Source: Monoplex corrugatus
Taxonomy: Eukaryota; Mollusca; Gastropoda; Littorinimorpha; Ranellidae
DNA: 64,000 nucleotides
Reading direction: 5' to 3'
NCBI GenBank assembly: GCA_030674185.1
Contig: JAPXFY010000280.1
Location: forward strand, 1-64,000
Shown here: piece after piece, positions 11,561 through 23,633 of the stretch
Position numbering within the stretch: position 1 is the stretch's first letter
Layout: the number at the start of each line of letters is the position of its first letter
The notes under the pieces: generated by a model
Seen by the model: only the letters and a program-made list of their open reading frames with translations
Database searches by the model: none
What the model was told of the DNA's origin: nothing
Program-made: the position numbers and the translations under genes

Positions 11561-13050
11561 TTGTTTTTCCATCTGACTTCACAGAAGTGTCTCAGCCACG
11601 CCAAGCCTGGTGGAGCCCATCTCTCTCCAAGTCGGATTTTGTTGTTGTCTTCACTCTCCAAATACGGCAGGTAGTACATGGCTACCATTGGACACTATGG
11701 TACGTTGATTCCATTTTTCTTTTCTCTTCTTTTTTTTTCCAGGTTTTACAGAAATTTGATAAAATCTGAAAATTCTTTGCGCAGTATCATGTCCAAAGTT
11801 TCAGTATATGTGTTGCAATATGATGTCCAAAGTTTCACAACATTTTTGCATTTTTCATTTCCATGTCATCTTCAGGTTTTCTGTATTTGACATAGATATT
11901 TTTTAGATATTTCATTTTACTGAATTGCTTTCTGTTAAGCGTCTGTCCACCAAACATTACCTAGCAGTTACTGGACTTAAAAGATTTCAGTCTTGGATTT
12001 GATATGTCTTTGGCAACTAAAACTGAGTTATGTAATTTATAAAACGTAACGTCCTACATTTTTGCTTTCATGAAATATGTATTCTAGATAAGAAAATTCA
12101 TTCTCAATCAAGGACTAGTTTGTGTATGTGTAATTATATTTTCGAATAATGGAAGTGTGCTTTTATTGGGATGCATTCATCGTTTATTATTGTGAGGATC
12201 GCCTCCTAAATTATCTATGTGAGTTTACAGGAATAGGATGGAAAAATGGGATATGTCGGCTATGTAACCAACAACACCAACACAACCCAAATGACACCAG
12301 TTTTGTGAGGAACAATGGAGACTAAAAGAAATCCGAGCAGACCACCCACCTCCTGTATGAACAACATCACCAACAGCAGCGTTTTGAGGGTCTACAAAGT
12401 AGCACAGAAAAGTCCAGACTGGAGTAGACAGAAGACAGTTGTTGTCACGCTGATGATGCTGATGGGTGACAGGGGACAGGGATGGAACTAGACTAAGTTT
12501 GTGATGGTATTAATGTCAAATCAATAGCTGTTCTATGAGTTTATAACTGAGAAACCATCCACAATACTTTTCCCTGTACAGGCAATGTTAAAAGTCACAT
12601 TTGGTATTGATTGTATAGACGCTTCAAAAAGATAAACACGTTAATATTAATGCAGCAAAAGATAAAGTCGATGAAATATACCGCAGCCATCTCCATATTT
12701 TTACCAGTGGATTGATCATAGAAAATAGAAATGTAGCAAAATGTGTTATTCCTACATGTAAAGTAGAAAAGTCATATTTCACTGAGGCAAATGCATCTGT
12801 ATTTATAGCTGAATTAGTTCCCATTATACAAGCACGGATTGTCTCAAACACCTTCAGTCTGTGTTCTTCAAAGTAGCTGTCCTTGTTGACTCAAAAACAG
12901 TATTACGTACCTTTGTGTTCTCATACAGAAACAAGACCTGATTAAGTAACTGGGGTAAATCATATAATACATTGTTTAAGGATAAAAGATACGTATGTCA
13001 GTTTTTGCTGGGTGTCTTTTCACTTGCTTGTCATTGTACCAAAGCAGTTA
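11561..13050. other. Gene-free interval
   Basis: AT-rich sequence without a supportable gene or repeat. Small open frames have no recognisable motif. Confidence 0.45.
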
Positions 13051-13138
13051 CCAGAGCAGCTGAGAAAGGTGCCCACATGTATCGTCGTCGGCCTGTTTAC
13101 ATCTCAGGAGATGATAGTCTGCACCAGGGGCGTTGTGG

Positions 13139-13669
13139 TCATGACGTGCACTTTCTGCTGTGGCTGTGCAGGCCGATTCTTGAGTGGCAATCTCTGTCAC
13201 ATCTGCCACATACAAATTGAGTCGCTGTTGTCTGGTTTCTGGAACGTTGCTTGCGAAGAGCCCTTTTCTCATCTGCATTTTCTGCTCTCCGCCTCTCCGC
13301 AGTCACAACGCCTTGCTGAACGGCTGTCCGCCACGCTGCCCTGTCTTCCGCAAGAGTCTCCCAAGAGCCTGGGTCAATCTCTGAGCTTCTAAGATCCCTT
13401 TTGCATGCGTTTACAAAGCGTAGCTGTGGGCGTCCTGGAGTTCGCTTCCGGTTTGCCAGTTCGCCGTACAGAACGTCTTTTGGTATGCGTCCATCCTCCA
13501 TTCGACGCACATGGCCAAGCCAGCGTAGTCGGCGTTGGCTTTGAAGGGCAAAGATGGTCTGTAGGCCCACACGATGGAGGACCTCTGTGTTGGTCACATT
13601 GTCTTGCCATTGGATGCCGAGGATGCGTCTCAAGCAGCGGAGATGGAAAATGTTGAGCTCAACACACAT
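13139..13669 (-). pseudogene. LINE C-terminal domain with Cys/His finger
   Basis: A 176-codon frame contains FHLRCLRRILGIQWQD, RRLRWLGHVRRMEDGRIPKD and, near the end, a finger with CGRCDRDC and LHSHSRKC. This C-terminal region follows RT in the same LINE family and probably binds nucleic acid. It is the best preserved part of the element and is shared with the fragment at 57470-57960. Confidence 0.8.
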
Positions 13670-14600
13670 GCTCTGTACACCTGCATTTTGGTGTTCGCAG
13701 TGAGACTGCTGTTGGACCAGACCCGCTTGTTCAGTTTAGCCATAACAGATGAGGCCTTTGCAATTCTGGCGCTGATTTCAGCGCCCAGAGAGAGGTTGTC
13801 ACTTATGGTGGACCCCAAGTACTGAACTTTGTGGACAGTATTGAGGTCGTGGTCTCCAATGTGTAGAGATGGTGGTTCTTCACAGCCTTGGCCTAGGATC
13901 TCAGTTTTCTTCAAGCTGATTGTGAGACTAATCTCTCTGCAAGCATGGGCGAAGCGATCAACGAGCCTCTGTAGATCTTGTTCATTGTGGGAAGCCAGCG
14001 CAGCATCATCTGCAAAGAGACCTTCTCTGATGGGTCTTCTTTTCCACCTTGGTTTTGGAGCGAAGCCTAGCAATGTTGAAGAGCTTTCCATCGGTCCTTG
14101 TATGAAGATATACCCCTTCTTCAGATCTGCAGAAGGCATAGGTCAGCAACATCGAGAAGAAGATCATATAGCACATACATTGTGCTGTGCATATCCTCGT
14201 GGAAAGACTCGATGACAGCTGATAGTCTTGGGGGGCAGCCGATTTTCTTCAAAAGCTTGAAAAGACCACTCCGACTGACCAGGTCGAACGCTTTCGTGTA
14301 ATCAATGAAGGCGAGGCAAAGGGGCATGTGTTGCTCGCGACACTTTTCCTGTAGTTGCCGGACAGAGAAGATCATGTCGATGGTCGATCTTCCGCACTGG
14401 GACTCAGGGTAGATGCGAGCTGCCAGCCTCTGAAGACGGGTTAAGAGGACTCTGGCGAATGCTTTCCCAACAATGCTGAGGAGTGAGATTTCGCGATAAT
14501 TATGACAATCACTGCGGTCGCCCTTGTTCTTATATAGAGTCACTATCCTGGCGTCTCTCATGTCTCTTGGAATGAAGCTTTCCTTCCAGCACATGCACAA
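13630..14600 (-). pseudogene. LINE reverse transcriptase core with internal deletion
   Basis: The frame at 14600-14121 holds ARIVTLYKNKGDRSDCHNY, the QCGRSTIDMIF motif and FIDYTKAFD (first catalytic Asp). The frame at 14139-13630 holds FADDAALASH (catalytic Asp pair) and SLKKTEILGQG. Between them the expected block with the G-x-QGC motif of the palm is missing and the two frames meet abruptly near 14130. A second short gap is at about 13660, where the usual YG-E-W block after RACVLS is absent. Confidence 0.8.
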
Positions 14601-16240
14601 AAGTTCATGCAGCTCGTTGAGAAGAGCAGGCTTTCCGCACTTGATGACCTCTGGAGGTATTCCGTCTTCACCAGGGGCTTTTCCGTCGCCAAACCGTCAA
14701 TCGCCTTGCTTAGTTCTTCAAGGCTTGGCTCAGCATCCAACTCCTCCATGACAGGCAAGTCCTGAATGGCATTCAGGGCAGCATCGGTGACAGAGTTCTG
14801 CGTGGAGTACAGCTCCAGGTAGTGCTCTACCCATCTCTCCATCTGCTTTACTGAGTCTCTGATGCTCTCTCCTGCTTTGGACTTAAGGGGAGCTGACTTG
14901 GAGGCTGCTGGACCAGTCGCTTGTTTGATACCAGCGTACATGCTGCCAGTGTTGCCTGAATCTGCTGACTGCTGAATACTTGAGCTTAACTGTAGCCAAT
15001 AGTCATTGGTGCATCGCCGAGCAGTTTGTTGGGCCTTGCTGTGGGCAGCTCTGTAAGCATCACGAGTAGTTTGGATATTGTTGTTTTTACACGCAAGTAA
15101 AGCCTTGCGTTTCGCTTCCACCACTGGTTCCATTTCCTGCCAGTTTACTTCAAACCAGTCGGGATTCTTTCGTTCTTTTTCCCCAAATATACTCAGGGCG
15201 GACTGATAGATTGTGTCCTTCACGTGATTCCACTTTTCCTCAGTGTTTTGGATCTCTGAGCCACTCTTGAGCACTTCATTCAAGGTTTCTACAAACTCCC
15301 CGGCCTTTGTCGGATCGGACGTGCGACAGGCATTAATCCTTGGGCGACCTTTCTTCTTTGAGTGGTGCAGTCTTCTGGGTAGAAGCTTGATCATGCTGCG
15401 TACCAGGGTGTGGTCTGTGTCGCAATCAGCGCTGTGGAAACTCCTCGTGTTGAGGACGTTGTTAAGGTCCGACCTCCTTGTTAAGACGAGGTCGAGCTGG
15501 TGCCAGTGGTGGGATCTGGGGTGGCACCATGACACCTTGTGCTTCTCCTTATTGTTGAAGAAGGTGTTGGTGATGGCCAGCTTGTGGTAAGAGCAAAGTT
15601 CCAGGAGTCTTTGACCATTCTCATTTTGCTTCCCTACACCATGATGTCCAATGCTGGTTGGCCAGGCCTTAAAATCAGCACCTACGCGTGCGTTCAGGCC
15701 TCCCAATATGAAGAGACCTTCCTTGCTGGGAACTCCTCTGACAACAGCATCCAGGGCCTCATAGAACTGGTCCTTGACGTCAGGTGAGGAGGTTAATGTT
15801 GGGGCACAGGCACCGATGAAGTTGACTGTGCCTGAACTGGTCGTCATTTTAAGAGTGAGCAGTCTCTCCGTACCTCCCGTGGGGAGCTCTACGGTTGCTA
15901 GGAGGGAGCTCTTTATAGTGAAGCCCACACCATGAATACGTGGCTCCTCTGGGTTCTTCCCCTGCCAGTAGCAGTTGTAGTTCTTCTCACGCAGTGATCC
16001 GTCCCCAGGTAGCCTTGTCTCCTGTAATGCAGTGATGTCGACGTTGAGTCGCTGAAACTCCCTGTCTATCACGGCCGTCTTCCGTGTGTCGTCTAACAGC
16101 TGTAGGTCGCTGTCAAATCCAGACACATTGTCCTTACATTCCAGCTTGATATCAGAAGAGCTGGAATCTTCTTTTTCTTCTTTGTGTTGCCTGGTGTCTG
16201 GTATTTGCAACCTGCCTTTCAAGTTTCCTATAAGCTCCAA
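14558..16240 (-). pseudogene. LINE endonuclease plus N-terminal RT (560 codons)
   Basis: The open frame begins in the 5' region and covers an APE-type endonuclease that cleaves target DNA. Motifs include ITALQETRLPGDGS, the internal ARVGAD segment near 15680, and DCDTDHTLVRSMIKLLPRR near 15390-15430. A connector rich in charged residues follows. Near 14683 an A-run is one base short of what the following frame needs: downstream residues (GLATEKPLVKT) are the frame-shifted version of the usual KAPGEDG RT entry motif, so the frame ends in nonsense at 14558. The start at 16240 is the first ATG and may not be the native one. Confidence 0.8.
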
Positions 16241-16815
16241 GCACCCATTGGAGCAAACAGGTTGTGGTGGGGTAACACCTTACTGACTGGTGGCTGCCCA
16301 GCTTGAGGCGGGCGGCAGCTTCCCAATGGAATGCGAAGATTCCTCCCACCGTCGAGAGTAACCCCTGGCGCCCGGCTCTACGCCAAAAAATCATAGGCTT
16401 AAAACTGGTATCTGCTACTCTCCGTGTTGTGTCTATGCTGTGTTACCAGCGAAGCTGGAGTGACCTCTCCAGGTGCAGGCCTGGGCAAGTGAATATGGAG
16501 GACGAGCTGTTGCCCATGCAGCAGATCCCCCCTCTCCTCGCCACTAGTAGAATCCAGGGGAAAGACAGAGGCCTGTACGCGCCAGGGGCGACGCAGGAGT
16601 TACCAGAACGAGGTTGTAGACAACGGCGAACTGCCTTAGGGACTCCGACTCCGGATTTTTCCTCGAGATTTACTTCTGAAGCCTTTCTCTTGAATGGGTG
16701 TTGCCGCGAGGCGGCGGAGGTTTGAAGTCGGAGTTTTCCTTCTCCTAGACAGGCTGTCTTTCCGGGCTGACGAGTCCCATCTACCTGATGCAGTGATAAT
16801 ATCATATCACCCACA

Positions 16816-17847
16816 TGTCTAAAAAATCTATAATATTTCCATGTTTACACTTCAGTGAAAGAAGATTACAACTCATCAGATTTAACGTTATAGACTCGAT
16901 GTTCTGACATTTTAACTGAATTGTTGTTTTCTCACGAGAAAGGATAATACTTTTTCCCCCAAAATCATTTTAGCATAAATCCATATCTCATGTGAAATTG
17001 TTGTTACTGTGTATTTTCATATTTGACTGAGACGCATTTAAGGGAGCAACATCAAATTAAATAATGTTTGTTAAAATTTCAGAATCATCGATAATTTGTC
17101 TTTTTGATGCATTACTCTTATGTTATCAAATTTGTGTTTAGTGATATATATTTTTCATTCTTATTGATTCTAGTGTTAAGTATCAGCTCCGTTTATCTAC
17201 TCACTCAGATCTTTTTTCGGTGTCTTTGTGTCTTCCTTTTAAAAATTATGTCCTTTGCTCTCTTTTCTGCTCCTCTCCCACCTCTGCCTTTTATAAAAAT
17301 GTTTGTTCATGTGTTTGTTTGTGATTTTCCCCGATCAATATAGATCACACCAAAGAGACGTTGGATGGAAGAACGAACACACACGTTATGAATCATCATG
17401 GGTAAGAACATGGCAGTTTCACAAAGTACAACACTACAGCATGATTTATGATGTAGTTCACTGTGCACCATGATGTAGTAGCTGAAAGAAATACATACCA
17501 AGCAGTGTAGTAGTGTCGTATTTTCATTAATTTTACGTACTGTTGTCACTCGTCTTCGACAGATTGCTGCTGAGCCAAGCAGTGGGTGTGGGATAGATCA
17601 GTATATTCGTTCAAAATCATCATGGTTTTGAATGCGACCGTTGTCACAGTCAGGTCTACTGTTCTGTCAATGAATATAGTAGTCTTGTCTGTGCTGGGGT
17701 CTGCTTATATTTTTAGAATGTGTGTATGCCCCAGGTCTTGATCTGATGTCTGCCACAGATACAGATAGCAAATAACTGCAGCTGTCTGCAACTTTAACGT
17801 CATCAGAACGTAACTTTCCCTGTTTAATTGTTGTTATTTTAACATTG
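16816..17847. other. Gene-free interval
   Basis: AT-rich sequence with no supportable gene or repeat. Open frames such as 17104-17343 are hydrophobic, T-rich and lack motifs. Confidence 0.45.
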
Positions 17848-19038
17848 TGACGAAACCGGGAAAAGCCTCAGGAGCAGACACTATTTCTACAGAAATAATT
17901 GAAGCCCTGGAAGAATTTGGTATTAAAAAAATAAGTCCTCCTAAATGAAATTTATGACACTGGAGAAATCCCCAAAGGTATGTCAATATCCATTTTCATT
18001 GCTCTTACAAAACCTTGTGAATATAATAGAAGTCGAAACAAATATAAAGGGCTGGAGCTAAATAGTAAGAAGACTTAAGTCAGTAAAAAGACAAGAAATC
18101 CCCTCATACAAAACAACAGCAAATGGCACAACTTTGAGACAGGTTGATAAGATTAAATATTTGGGAATGGTCATCTCACCAGACAGCAGCTGCACATCAG
18201 AAATAGCCAACAATCAGCCAAGTCAAACAGCATTCAAGAAGATGAAAAGCTTTTTTTAACAACAAATGCCTATCATTTAACACCAAGAAGATGAAAAGCT
18301 TTCTTACCAACAAATGTCTATCATTTAACACCAAGAAGACGTAAAGCTTTTTTACCAGCAAATGCCTATCATTTAACACCAAGAAGATGAAAAGCTTTTT
18401 TTTACCAACAAATGCCTATCATTTAACACCAAGAAGATGAAAAGCTTACTTACCAACAAATGCCTATCATTTAGCACCAAGAAGATGAAAAGCTTTCTTA
18501 CCAACAAATGCTTATCATTTAACACCAAGAAGATGAAAAGCTTTCTTACCAACAAATGCCTATCACTTAACACCAAGAAGACAGTTTTTAAATGTTTTAT
18601 GGAACCGATACTGTTGTACGAATGTGAGTTGTGGATAGTCAGCATGCAAGTGTCAGATCAAAATTGAGGCAGGTGAAGTATGGATTTTAAGAACAATGTT
18701 GACAGTTCCATGGACAGCAAAGAAAACAAACGAGACAGTCTTGAAGGAAGCAGACACAAGAAAGCCATTAATAAGATAAAAAAAAACGATAAGGAAAAGG
18801 CAAGCAATATTTATAGGACATTTTATGAGGAAAGAGAAATTAGAGCACCTGGCTACACCAGGAAAGCTGGATGGAAAGAGAACACTAGGTAGACCCAGGG
18901 AGACAATTTTGATGGATGAACTTGCAAGGTGGCTGAGGACAGAGAGGGTGCCAGATGATTTACAGCGACAAGGGATAGATTTGTATGGAGTGCCGTGATA
19001 GCTAACAACATTTGGCAGGGCACATGATGATGATGATG
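17848..19038 (+). mobile_element. RTE/BovB-like LINE copy 3, internally deleted
   Basis: It starts within the RT fingers motif (KPGKASGADTIS near 17857). An internal deletion near 18005 removes the palm, and it continues at KGLELNSKKT (18046). It then passes a sevenfold repeated segment, the C-terminal domain (RTMLTVPWTAKKTNE, in a broken frame, near 18690-18735) and a (GAT)n tail at 19025-19038. Frame breaks are frequent. Confidence 0.8.
18236..18590 (+). repeat. 48-bp in-frame minisatellite inside RTE coding sequence, 7 copies
   Basis: The unit begins aagaagatgaaaagctttct and ends catttaacacc. It is 48 bp or 16 codons (KKMKSFLTNKCLSFNT). The other RTE copies have this segment once (for example near 10612-10660). 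A few copies have one or two extra T in the T-run. Confidence 0.9.
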
Positions 19039-19289
19039 ACTAAACAACGATTAATGACAAAGTATTTGATATTACCAGAAAGCTCAAAACGTGACCTTTG
19101 CAGGCATACTATTTCGAAATAAGAGTTTCTAAAACTTATACATACTGTTTTGACAAGAACAACATAGGTCACAAAGCATAAACCAGACGCATGTTCACGT
19201 CTCAATACACAATGTAGTAACTGTACTGAAGTCTAGAGAAATCTCTGAAACCTCTCTCTGTATCTTTGTCTCTTGTTCTCCCCTCTCTC

Positions 19290-19342
19290 TCCTTCCTCTA
19301 TCTCTCACTCTGTCTATGTCTGTCTGTCTCTCTCTCTCACGG

Positions 19343-19403
<61 letters not shown>

Positions 19404-19417
19404 ACACACACACATAC

Positions 19418-19464
<47 letters not shown>

Positions 19465-19540
19465 ACACATACACACACACATACGAAGACAGAGAGAGGG
19501 AGAGAGAGAGTAGAAAGAGACATAGACACAGAGAGAGCAG
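19290..19540. repeat. Microsatellite (CT)n-(CA)n-(GA)n
   Basis: TC and TG-TC runs (19290-19340), a long CA run with ACACAT and ACAACAC interruptions (19345-19480), then GA. Open frames in it are artefacts. Confidence 0.95.
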
Positions 19541-19832
19541 TCAACGCAGATGGCTTCTAGTAAATCGTGAAGAGGCACATTCCCACGCCTAGCACGTAGC
19601 AGACGGTTTATCAAGGAAGCAAACGAAGACCTAACACATGGCACTGAAATTTTCCAGTCTGGGGATCGCTTTGTGTTGTTATCAGTCAGAGCATCAACTG
19701 TAAAGCTACACCAACAAACTTTAACTCTGTCCCTTAGCTAAAACCTTCTGCTAAACAGTACTTATGGTTGTTCCCAATATTGTTTACAGCGAAAGCTGCC
19801 AGAATTTTTCAAAACGTGATGCACTATGTGGT

Positions 19833-20002
19833 TGGTGCATGTAAGAGAACAGATGCCTTACCACACCAGGGTACAGCGCATCAGAAGAGAAGTATTTCGA
19901 CACTGGCTCCCAGCAACTGGTGCATGTAAGAAAACAGATGCCTTACCACACCAGGGTATGGCGCATCAGAAGAGAAGTATTTCGACACTGGCTCCCAGCA
20001 AC
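19833..20002 (+). repeat. 85-bp tandem duplication
   Basis: Two copies of an 85-bp unit starting tggtgcatgtaagaaaacag lie at 19833-19917 and 19918-20002, followed by the first bases of a third. Few substitutions separate them, so the duplication is fairly young. No coding role is apparent. Confidence 0.9.
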
Positions 20003-20009
20003 TGGTGCA

Positions 20010-20700
20010 TCGTGAAAAGGTTGATGTGTTTGCTTCCTTTAAGACCGTTTTCATTTCTTTGTAGTCCATGGAACTCTTCACATTCTCCTTAGAAATCATA
20101 TTTTAAGCTGCCTAAATCTTGTTCTAACTTTGCTTTTTGATATTCCAGGCTTCGCATCCGTACAACATAATTGGTTCTATACAACATTGAAAAACTCTCT
20201 TCTTGATGTCAGTTGATAGTCATTTGATGATAAGAACGCTTCTCAATTTTTGATACAATTTTAGCTTGGTCAGTACTGCCGGATATTTCTAACATATATC
20301 TGCCATTTGGTGAGATGGCTTTTCCCAGACATTTAAACTTATCGTCTCAATGTTGTACCATCTGCTTTTAATTCACATGATATCTTATTCTTTTAAGGAC
20401 TACAATAATTTCAGTCTTCTTGCTATTAAGCTCTAGCCCTTACTGTCTGCTTTCTACATTTATTGTGTTCACATGATTTTGTAGATCTCTTTTATTTTCT
20501 GCACTTATCACGGTGTCATATGAGTAACGAATGTTGTTTTTCATTTTTGATCCAACATTTATCCCATGGTATTCTTCTAGGCTTCTCATAGTAGTTTCTC
20601 TGTAAAGTAAAAACAAATCTGGTGGCAGAACACACTTTTGCCTAATCCCTCATTTCATATTTTGGAAAGAGTATATATCATTTTCTACTCTGTTGTAAAG
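20010..20700 (-). mobile_element. RTE/BovB-like LINE copy 4, RT fragment (minus)
   Basis: Minus-strand remnants follow the RT from the QICFYF region (20620) through the YADD-equivalent region (about 20515) to CCIEPIMLYGCEAW near 20150-20190. The thumb region after this is lost at the left end. Heavy decay with many stops. Confidence 0.7.
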
Positions 20701-20769
20701 AATCAGTTATCTCTTTTATACATTGAGACACCCACACACAAAACTGCATAGGCAGCGGCACCGTTTTAC

Positions 20770-21640
20770 AGGTCCCAGAAGTTTTGTGCAGCAGCAAGCT
20801 GTGGTGTGGGTACAGTTTTATAGGTCACAACAGTTTGTTTTAATGCTGTGGCCATTTCATGAACGTTTTTATGCAGCAGCAGGCTGTGGCCAGAACAGTT
20901 TTATGTCATAAACATTTTATGCAGCAGCAGACTGTGGCCAGAACAGTTTTATGTCATAAACATTTTATGCAGCAGCAGGCTGTGGCCAGAACAGTTTTAT
21001 GTCATAAACATTTTATGCAGCAGCAGGCTACAGCCAGAACATTTTTATGTCATAAACATATTATGCAGCAGAAGGCTGCAGCCAGAACCGTTTTATGTCA
21101 TAAACATTTTATGAGTAGCAGATTGGTCAGAACAGTGTTATTTCATAAACATTTATGCAGTAGGAAACTGTGGTAAGAACAATTTTATGTCGTAAACATT
21201 TAATGAGTAGCAGACTGTGACCAAACCAGTTTTATGCCATAAAAATTTTATGCAGTGGCAGGCTGTGGCCAGAAAGGAATTTTATGGCATAACATTTTAT
21301 GCAGTAGCAGAATGTGGCCAGAACAGTTTAGTGTCATAAACATTTATGAGTAGCAGGCTGTGGCTGCAACAGTTTAATGTCATAAATATTTTATGCAGTA
21401 GCAGGCTGTGGCCACAATTTTATATCATAAACATTTTATTAGTAGCAGGCTGTGGCCAAAACAGTTTTATGTCATAAATATTTATGAGTAGAAGGTTGTG
21501 GCCAGAACAGTTCTATGTCATAAACATTTATGAGTAGCAGACTGTGGCCAGAACAATTTATGTCGTAAACATTTTATGCAGTAGCAAGCTGTGGTGTGGA
21601 TACAGTTTTATATCGTAAACGTTTTTATGCAGCAGTAGGA
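20770..21640. repeat. 48-bp minisatellite, about 17-18 copies
   Basis: The unit is gcagcagcaggctgtggcca gaacagttttatgtcataaa cattttat, 48 bp. Central copies are nearly identical and outer copies are degenerate with small deletions. Stop-free frames across it merely reflect a unit length divisible by three. Confidence 0.9.
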
Positions 21641-23370
21641 AATAGTACAACACACTATAACTCCTGAAGACACACAGCACAGGAAATAGTACAACACACT
21701 ATAACTCCTGAATGCTCACAGCACAGGAAATAGTAAACTCTTTAGAACTCATGAAGACACACAGCACAGGAAATAGTAAACTCTTTAGAACTCATGAAGA
21801 CACACAGCACAGGAAATAGTACAACTCATCAGAACTCCTGAAGACATACAGCACAGGAAATAATACAACACATCAGAACTCATAAAGACACACAGCACAG
21901 GAAATAGTACAACATATCAGAACTCATAAAGACACACAGCACAGGAAATAGTACAACTCATCAGAACTCATAAAGACACACAGCACAGGAAATAGTACAA
22001 CTCATCAAAACTCTTGAAGACACACAGCACAGGAAATAGTACACTCTTTAGAACTCATGAAGACACACAGCACAGGAAATAGTACAACTCATCAGAACTC
22101 TTGAAGACACACAGCACAGGAAATAGTACACTCTTTAGAACTCTTGAAGACACACAGCACAGGAAATAGTACACTCTTTAGAACTCATGAAGACACACAG
22201 CACAGGAAATAGTACAACAGATCAGAACTCATAAAGGACACAGCACAGGAAATAGTACAGAACTCATGAATGCACACAGCACAGGAAATAGTACAGAACT
22301 CATGAAGACATACAGCACAGGAAATAGTACAGCACATCAGAACTCATAAAGACACACAGCACAGGAAATAGTACAACTCATCAGAACTCATAAAGACACA
22401 CAGCACAGGAAATAGTACAACACATCAGAACTCATAAAGGCACACAGCACAGGAAATAGTACAACTCATCAGATCTCATAAAGGCACACAGCACAGGAAA
22501 TAATACAACTCATCAGAACACATAAAGACACACAGCACAGGAAATGGTACAACACATCAGAACTCCTGAAGACACACAGCAGAGGAAATAATACAACTCA
22601 TCAGAACACATAAAGGCACACAGCACAGGAAATAGTACAACACATCAGAACTCCTGAAGACACACAGCACAGGAAATAATACAACTCATCAGAACACATA
22701 AAGACACACAGCACAGGAAATAGTACAACTCATCAGAACTCCTGAAGACACACAGCACAGGAAATAGCACAACTCATCAGAACCCATAAAGACACAGCAC
22801 AGGAAATAATACAACTCATCAGAACCCATAAAGGCACACAGCACAGGAAATAGTACAACACATCAGAACTCATAAAGGCACACAGCACAGGAAATAATAC
22901 AACTCATCAGAACCCATAAAGACACACAGCACAGGAAATAGTACAACACATCAGAACTCATAAAGACACACAGCACAGGAAATAGTACAACTCATCAGAA
23001 CTCATAAAGGCACACAGCACAGGAAATAGTGCAAAACTCATCAGAACACATAAAGGCACACAGCACAGGAAATAATACAACTCATCAGAACCCATAAAGA
23101 CACACAGCACAGGAAATAGTACAACACATCAGAACTCATAAAGGCACACAGCACAGGAAATAGTACAACACATCAGAACACATAAAGACACACAGCACAG
23201 GAAATAGTGCAGAACTCATCAGAACACATAAAGACACACAGCACAGGAAATAGTACAACACATCAGAACTCATAAAGGCACACAGCACAGGAAATAGTAC
23301 AACACATCAGAACTCATGAATGCACACAGCACAGGAAATAATACAACTCATCAGAACTCATAAAGACACC
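21641..23370. repeat. 44-bp minisatellite, about 40 copies
   Basis: The unit is aaagacacacagcacaggaa atagtacaacacatcagaac tcat. Sub-variants alternate along the array: short ones with 'ctctttagaactcatg' cluster at 21730-22200, and 'cataaaggcac' variants lie mostly after 22430. It ends 260 bp before the receptor 1 start codon. Confidence 0.95.
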
Positions 23371-23486
23371 GAGAAACAGGAAAGAATACAATCCAATCCA
23401 TCTGATGGTCTTAACATCACTAAAGATTAAAAATGTGCTACGAGAATATATACTTTTGTCTTTGAAATGAACGCTGCACATTATAA

Positions 23487-23487
<1 letters not shown>

Positions 23488-23525
<38 letters not shown>

Positions 23526-23592
23526 CTCTTTTCTCTCTCTCTCTCTCTCTCACTCTCTCTCTCTCTCTCTTCTTCTTCTTCTTCTTTTTCTT
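23488..23592. repeat. Pyrimidine microsatellite (TC)n/(TTC)n
   Basis: An almost pure pyrimidine tract just upstream of the receptor 1 ATG. It could act as a polypyrimidine tract for a splice acceptor (an AG follows at about 23610) or as part of a promoter; the sequence does not decide. Confidence 0.85.
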
Positions 23593-23633
23593 CTTCTCTT
23601 TTCAAAATTAGTGTCAGAATACATAAAAATTCA

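Larger units (their letters stand above)
13060..16815 (-). mobile_element. APE-type LINE, near full length but defective (minus)
   Basis: One non-LTR element reads right to left: a 5' region (16815-16250), endonuclease (16200-15350), linker, reverse transcriptase (14760-13700) and a C-terminal region ending in a Cys/His finger (near 13145-13205). It is GC-richer than its surroundings. A fragment of the same family lies at 57470-57960. Frame breaks and internal deletions mean that it is inactive. I do not assign a clade beyond an endonuclease of the APE type with a C-terminal finger. Confidence 0.85.

Noticed and set aside
16303..16725. 140-codon plus frame at the 5' end of the APE-type LINE
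   Set aside because: It overlaps the GC-rich 5' region of the minus-strand element and has no motif of its own.
19195..19644. 149-codon Cys/Val-rich minus frame and Thr/His-rich plus frames
   Set aside because: Products of CA/TG and CT microsatellites.
21641..23370. CRISPR-like look of regularly spaced 44-bp repeats
   Set aside because: The units are contiguous tandem copies with no unique spacers, in a eukaryotic context.
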